From: a bacterium
Lineage (GTDB): Bacteria > Patescibacteriota > Microgenomatia > UBA1400 > RBG-16-45-19
NCBI GenBank assembly: GCA_003247275.1
Contig: QKAA01000058.1
Coordinates: 1-15,996, forward strand
DNA length: 15,996 nucleotides
Direction of reading: 5' to 3'
Positions 14,003 through 15,996 of this stretch are shown here, piece by piece (position 1 is the stretch's first letter; every line of letters starts with the position of its first letter). The notes beneath the pieces are model-generated. The model saw nothing but the letters and a program-made list of their open reading frames with translations, ran no database searches and had not been told where the DNA came from. The position numbers were made by a program, and so were the translations under genes.

Positions 14003-15157
14003 ATGGTAAAAAGTTTTGTTTCGTCTTCATTTGTAAAAGCTGCCATTATCATAGCTTCCGTTGCTGCTTTGGGTGGGGGTGGATATGCCGCATATCATGC
14101 GATGCATGGTGATGGTTTATCCGCCGCCGACCAACAAATGCTTGATGATTTAGAACGTTTAGACGAGGCTAAACAAAATGGAGAAATTGTTGGTAGTGAT
14201 ATCGATATCACCGTTAATTCAGAGGGTGGCCTCGACCCCGAAGCTATAGAAGAAGCACGCGAACGGTGGAAACAACAGCTTGCGGCTCTAATGGCTCGCG
14301 ATGAATGCGGGTTGGGCTTGGACGATTTTAAAGAAGCATTAGAATTAATGATCAACGCCAACATAATTGATGATGAAGAGATGGGTGATGACATCATGGC
14401 CTGGGTACAAGCTAATTTTGCCCAAGCAGCGTCTCGGGCTAGCACATCCTGGCATTATGGTACTTGGGCGGATAGAGCCTCACGCGGTGAAGTAGATATT
14501 GGCAGTGCAGGTGCGGGAGAGGGAGGAGCCAAACAAAGAGTTAAGGAATCTGAATCTGTTAGTTACGATAAAGCGACTTGGGCAGAGATGGCCTCATCCC
14601 TTGGATTGATGGATTTATACGACGCCATCATTCATGATGATTTGCAATTACCTTCAGATGAGGAGAATCAAAAGTGTGCTGTCGGATACCACGCTGAAAT
14701 TCATGGATCAGGAAGTGAAACCGCCGTTCCCAAACAATTTGGTGCGTGGGAAGTAGATTTTAATATTCACACTTGTGATGAAGACCCCATGAATGCCAGA
14801 TGGAGTGGCACCTTCTATTGGAAGCTAGCTTGTGTAGATAAAGAATGCGCTGTTGGCACCGTTTTGCAAAATACTCCCATCAGTTTTACCACCCAAGATG
14901 GTTACGCCAAACTGACTCTCGGTTCTTTATCTGCCGATGTCAGTATTCGTAGTACTCAAATGTTTATTAATTATGATTTTTCAGGTTTGGAATTAATTGG
15001 TGATATTCAAAGCGCTGTCCGCCGTGGCTCAGATGAATGTGTTCAAGATCAAAAAGAATCAGCTGGAGATAGTTCTAATTCTCCATCCAATAACAGTGGT
15101 GGCATGCCCTCCATGTCCGGAGATGATTTGGACTCTTTAGAAAAAGGTTTTTATTAA
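14003..15157 (+). CDS. Large membrane-anchored extracytoplasmic protein
   Basis: The 384-aa protein has an Ala/Gly-rich anchor helix at about residues 11-33 (AAIIIASVAALGGGGYAAYH). An acidic helical region follows at about 40-150, including LDPEAIEEARERWKQQLAALMA. A glycine-rich hinge (GSAGAGEGGAKQ) lies near 170. From about 225 a beta-rich domain begins KCAVGYHAEIHGS and runs to SVRRGSDEC-like text near 347, holding five of the six cysteines (KCAV, HTCD, LACV, KECA, DECV). The tail is Ser/Asn/Gly low complexity ending DSLEKGFY. I do not recognise the family. GC-rich codons are somewhat more frequent than in neighbours. The layout, anchor plus helix plus cysteine domain, loosely mirrors the protein at 954-2165. 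A surface or envelope role is plausible only by topology. The ATG at 14003 is favoured by the -10 spacing. Confidence 0.78.
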   Translation: MVKSFVSSSFVKAAIIIASVAALGGGGYAAYHAMHGDGLSAADQQMLDDLERLDEAKQNGEIVGSDIDITVNSEGGLDPEAIEEARERWKQQLAALMARDECGLGLDDFKEALELMINANIIDDEEMGDDIMAWVQANFAQAASRASTSWHYGTWADRASRGEVDIGSAGAGEGGAKQRVKESESVSYDKATWAEMASSLGLMDLYDAIIHDDLQLPSDEENQKCAVGYHAEIHGSGSETAVPKQFGAWEVDFNIHTCDEDPMNARWSGTFYWKLACVDKECAVGTVLQNTPISFTTQDGYAKLTLGSLSADVSIRSTQMFINYDFSGLELIGDIQSAVRRGSDECVQDQKESAGDSSNSPSNNSGGMPSMSGDDLDSLEKGFY

Positions 15158-15190
15158 AGACTTTGTCCTCTAAATGAAAACAACCAAGCA

Positions 15191-15217
15191 TAAAAAAGAG
15201 TTATAAAATCTTTTTTA
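15191..15217. terminator. Bidirectional terminator between convergent genes
   Basis: TAAAAAAGA and TCTTTTTTA form a perfect 9-bp, AT-rich stem with a 9-nt loop. It has T-runs on either strand. It sits between the stops of the plus-strand exoprotein gene (15157) and the minus-strand SRPBCC gene (15238). The low GC makes the stem weak. Confidence 0.5.
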
Positions 15218-15237
15218 ATAAGTGTTCATCCACAAAA

Positions 15238-15681
15238 CTATTTTTCTACAATTTTTCGCAGTTTATCAATAAAGGCGCGTTTCCAAGACCACATAGAAAA
15301 CCACTTTATCAACGGGGTTCCAATCACTCTCAATAATGGGCGGTGAATTTTTAAGGCATATGTATAGGTAATTCTAGTGCCTTCTTTAACATCATCCATC
15401 AAAAATTCTTCACTACCTGAAGTCCCCAATGAAGATTCATTATTGGACTTAAAACCAATATTCGGAAATAATTCTGTCTGCATTTTTACATCAAACACTC
15501 TGCCAAAAGATTTCACCTTCGCACTCATTTTTTGATGATTTCCCTTTTTCTCTGTTATATGTATTGATTCAGCAACAGAGGGAAAATATTTGGGCATATT
15601 TTCAAAATCAGAAATTATTTTGTAAATTTCTTCTTTTGGTGCCCTAATTACCCAAGAACCCTTTAAGTGAATATGTTTCAT
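15238..15681 (-). CDS. SRPBCC/START-like ligand-binding protein
   Basis: The 147-aa soluble protein has the order of the polyketide cyclase/START-like fold: strand 1 GSWVIRAPKEEIYKIISDFENMPKYFPSV, which is the family's typical beta-helix-helix opening, then antiparallel strands (KMSAKVKSFGRVFDVKMQTELF, SEEFLMDDVKEGTRITYTYAL) and a long C-terminal helix, SMWSWKRAFIDKLRKIVEK. The fold forms a hydrophobic pocket for lipids or small molecules; the ligand is unknown. An extended -10 TGG-TATTAT ends 6 nt before the ATG with no Shine-Dalgarno, so translation is probably leaderless. It is convergent with the exoprotein gene. Confidence 0.85.
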   Translation of the reverse strand: MKHIHLKGSWVIRAPKEEIYKIISDFENMPKYFPSVAESIHITEKKGNHQKMSAKVKSFGRVFDVKMQTELFPNIGFKSNNESSLGTSGSEEFLMDDVKEGTRITYTYALKIHRPLLRVIGTPLIKWFSMWSWKRAFIDKLRKIVEK

Positions 15682-15687
15682 AAATCT

Positions 15688-15696
15688 ATAATACCA
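15688..15696 (-). promoter_or_regulatory. Extended -10 giving a leaderless SRPBCC mRNA
   Basis: TGG followed by TATTAT (five of six) reads on the minus strand and ends 6 nt before the ATG. No -35 is needed for an extended -10 and none is clear. Confidence 0.5.
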
Positions 15697-15708
15697 AGCT
15701 GTAAATTT

Positions 15709-15727
15709 TAGAACATAAAAAGTTCTA
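15709..15727. repeat. Inverted repeat upstream of the SRPBCC promoter
   Basis: TAGAAC and GTTCTA are perfectly complementary with a 7-nt spacer. They lie where a -35 region or upstream operator of the 15238-15681 gene would be. It may be a regulator binding site; chance is not excluded. Confidence 0.3.
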
Positions 15728-15741
15728 GTCTATTGAGCCAG

Positions 15742-15783
15742 TTCAAAGTTATATGCGAGAAAATTTATTGATTCAACTTTGAA
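15742..15783. repeat. Inverted repeat TTCAAAGTT/AACTTTGAA
   Basis: Perfect 9-bp arms at 15742-15750 and 15775-15783 with a 24-nt loop. On the minus strand it directly follows the T-run after the right-edge gene, so it may be a second 3' structure for that transcript. Confidence 0.35.
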
Positions 15784-15806
15784 AAAAAACGAAGAACTAC
15801 CCTTCG
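15782..15806 (-). terminator. Terminator of the right-edge gene
   Basis: On the minus strand CGAAG, loop GGTAGTT, CTTCG are followed by eight T. The stem includes the end of the reading frame, with the TAG stop in the loop. Five base pairs is short, but the U-run is strong. Confidence 0.55.
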
Positions 15807-15996
15807 ACATTACCTGAAACAACATTGTATCTAAGTATCTTTTCTCCGCCATTTTGTACGGTGAATTCAACAGTGTTTCTATCAATCCACTGTCGATAAG
15901 TCACAACTTCATTAATAATTTCTGGAGAATAAATTTTAATTATTTTATGCGTGGCATCATTAAATAGATAGAGTCCTTCTGCCTTATCTAATGTAG
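15797..15996 (-). CDS. C-terminal end of a gene running off the right edge
   Basis: The frame enters from the window's right edge and runs 65 codons to TAG at 15797-15799. The visible protein reads LDKAEGLYLFNDATHKIIKI, then YSPEIINEVVTYRQW, NTVEFTVQNGGEKILRYNVVSG and ends NVEG. Alternating hydrophobic strands with tight turns suggest a beta-propeller or another all-beta repeat protein, such as a TolB/YncE-like one, but too little is visible for a family call. A hairpin with eight T overlaps its stop codon, consistent with the true end of a transcript. Confidence 0.65.
   Translation of the reverse strand, partial: TLDKAEGLYLFNDATHKIIKIYSPEIINEVVTYRQWIDRNTVEFTVQNGGEKILRYNVVSGNVEG

Noticed and set aside
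14095..14445. Minus-strand serine-rich open frame
   Set aside because: Serine and alanine runs are the mirror of acidic codons in the exoprotein gene; no start signal.

Overview
The window is about 16 kb of AT-rich, gene-dense bacterial DNA. Most genes lie on the minus strand; only four convincing plus-strand genes are present (3782-5482, 6350-7549, 11140-11370, 14003-15157). Many products are small secreted or membrane proteins of unknown function. Several resemble families I associate with Patescibacteria (Candidate Phyla Radiation): a 57-aa protein with the motif GDAIYGLGVIGAL, a 101-aa three-helix membrane protein, and an anchored protein with a CX8CX5CX7C motif. I infer an uncultivated patescibacterium or similar small-genome bacterium. 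No rRNA, tRNA, CRISPR array, transposase or integrase is visible.

Layout. 1-2165: a minus-strand run of exported proteins (a tiny secreted peptide, a membrane-anchored DUF2202 ferritin-like protein, a 403-aa protein with a cysteine-rich tail). 2173-3649: a secreted two-domain protein and a FAM173-like methyltransferase. 3782-5482: a full DipZ-type thiol-redox protein (CcdA membrane domain, thioredoxin domain, C-terminal beta domain). 5488-7761: a ZIP metal transporter, a RecD/Dda-like SF1 helicase and a small coiled-coil membrane protein. 7826-9941: a degenerate methyltransferase-like protein, a half-size EamA/DMT transporter and class I fructose-1,6-bisphosphatase. 10020-13125: a possible papain/transglutaminase-fold protein, a cysteine-containing anchored protein, small membrane proteins and a HAD phosphatase. 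13234-15996: two small genes, a structured intergenic region, a large anchored exoprotein, an SRPBCC protein and a gene running off the right edge.

Together. The clearest functional link is extracytoplasmic thiol chemistry: DipZ sits among several exported proteins with paired cysteines. The ferritin-like protein and ZIP transporter suggest metal handling, and fbp indicates gluconeogenic sugar-phosphate flow. These links rest on neighbourhood only.

Two signals go beyond gene content. First, at least four genes (starts 12194, 12526, 14003, 15681) have a -10-like hexamer 6-7 nt before an ATG with no Shine-Dalgarno sequence, which predicts leaderless mRNAs, while neighbours have normal Shine-Dalgarno sites. 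Second, the 290-nt gap at 13713-14002 holds, on the minus strand, a 104-nt stretch closed by a perfect 10-bp stem, then a terminator-like hairpin with U5, then the Shine-Dalgarno site of a 76-aa gene. This is the layout of a cis-regulatory RNA and is the best candidate here for something undescribed.
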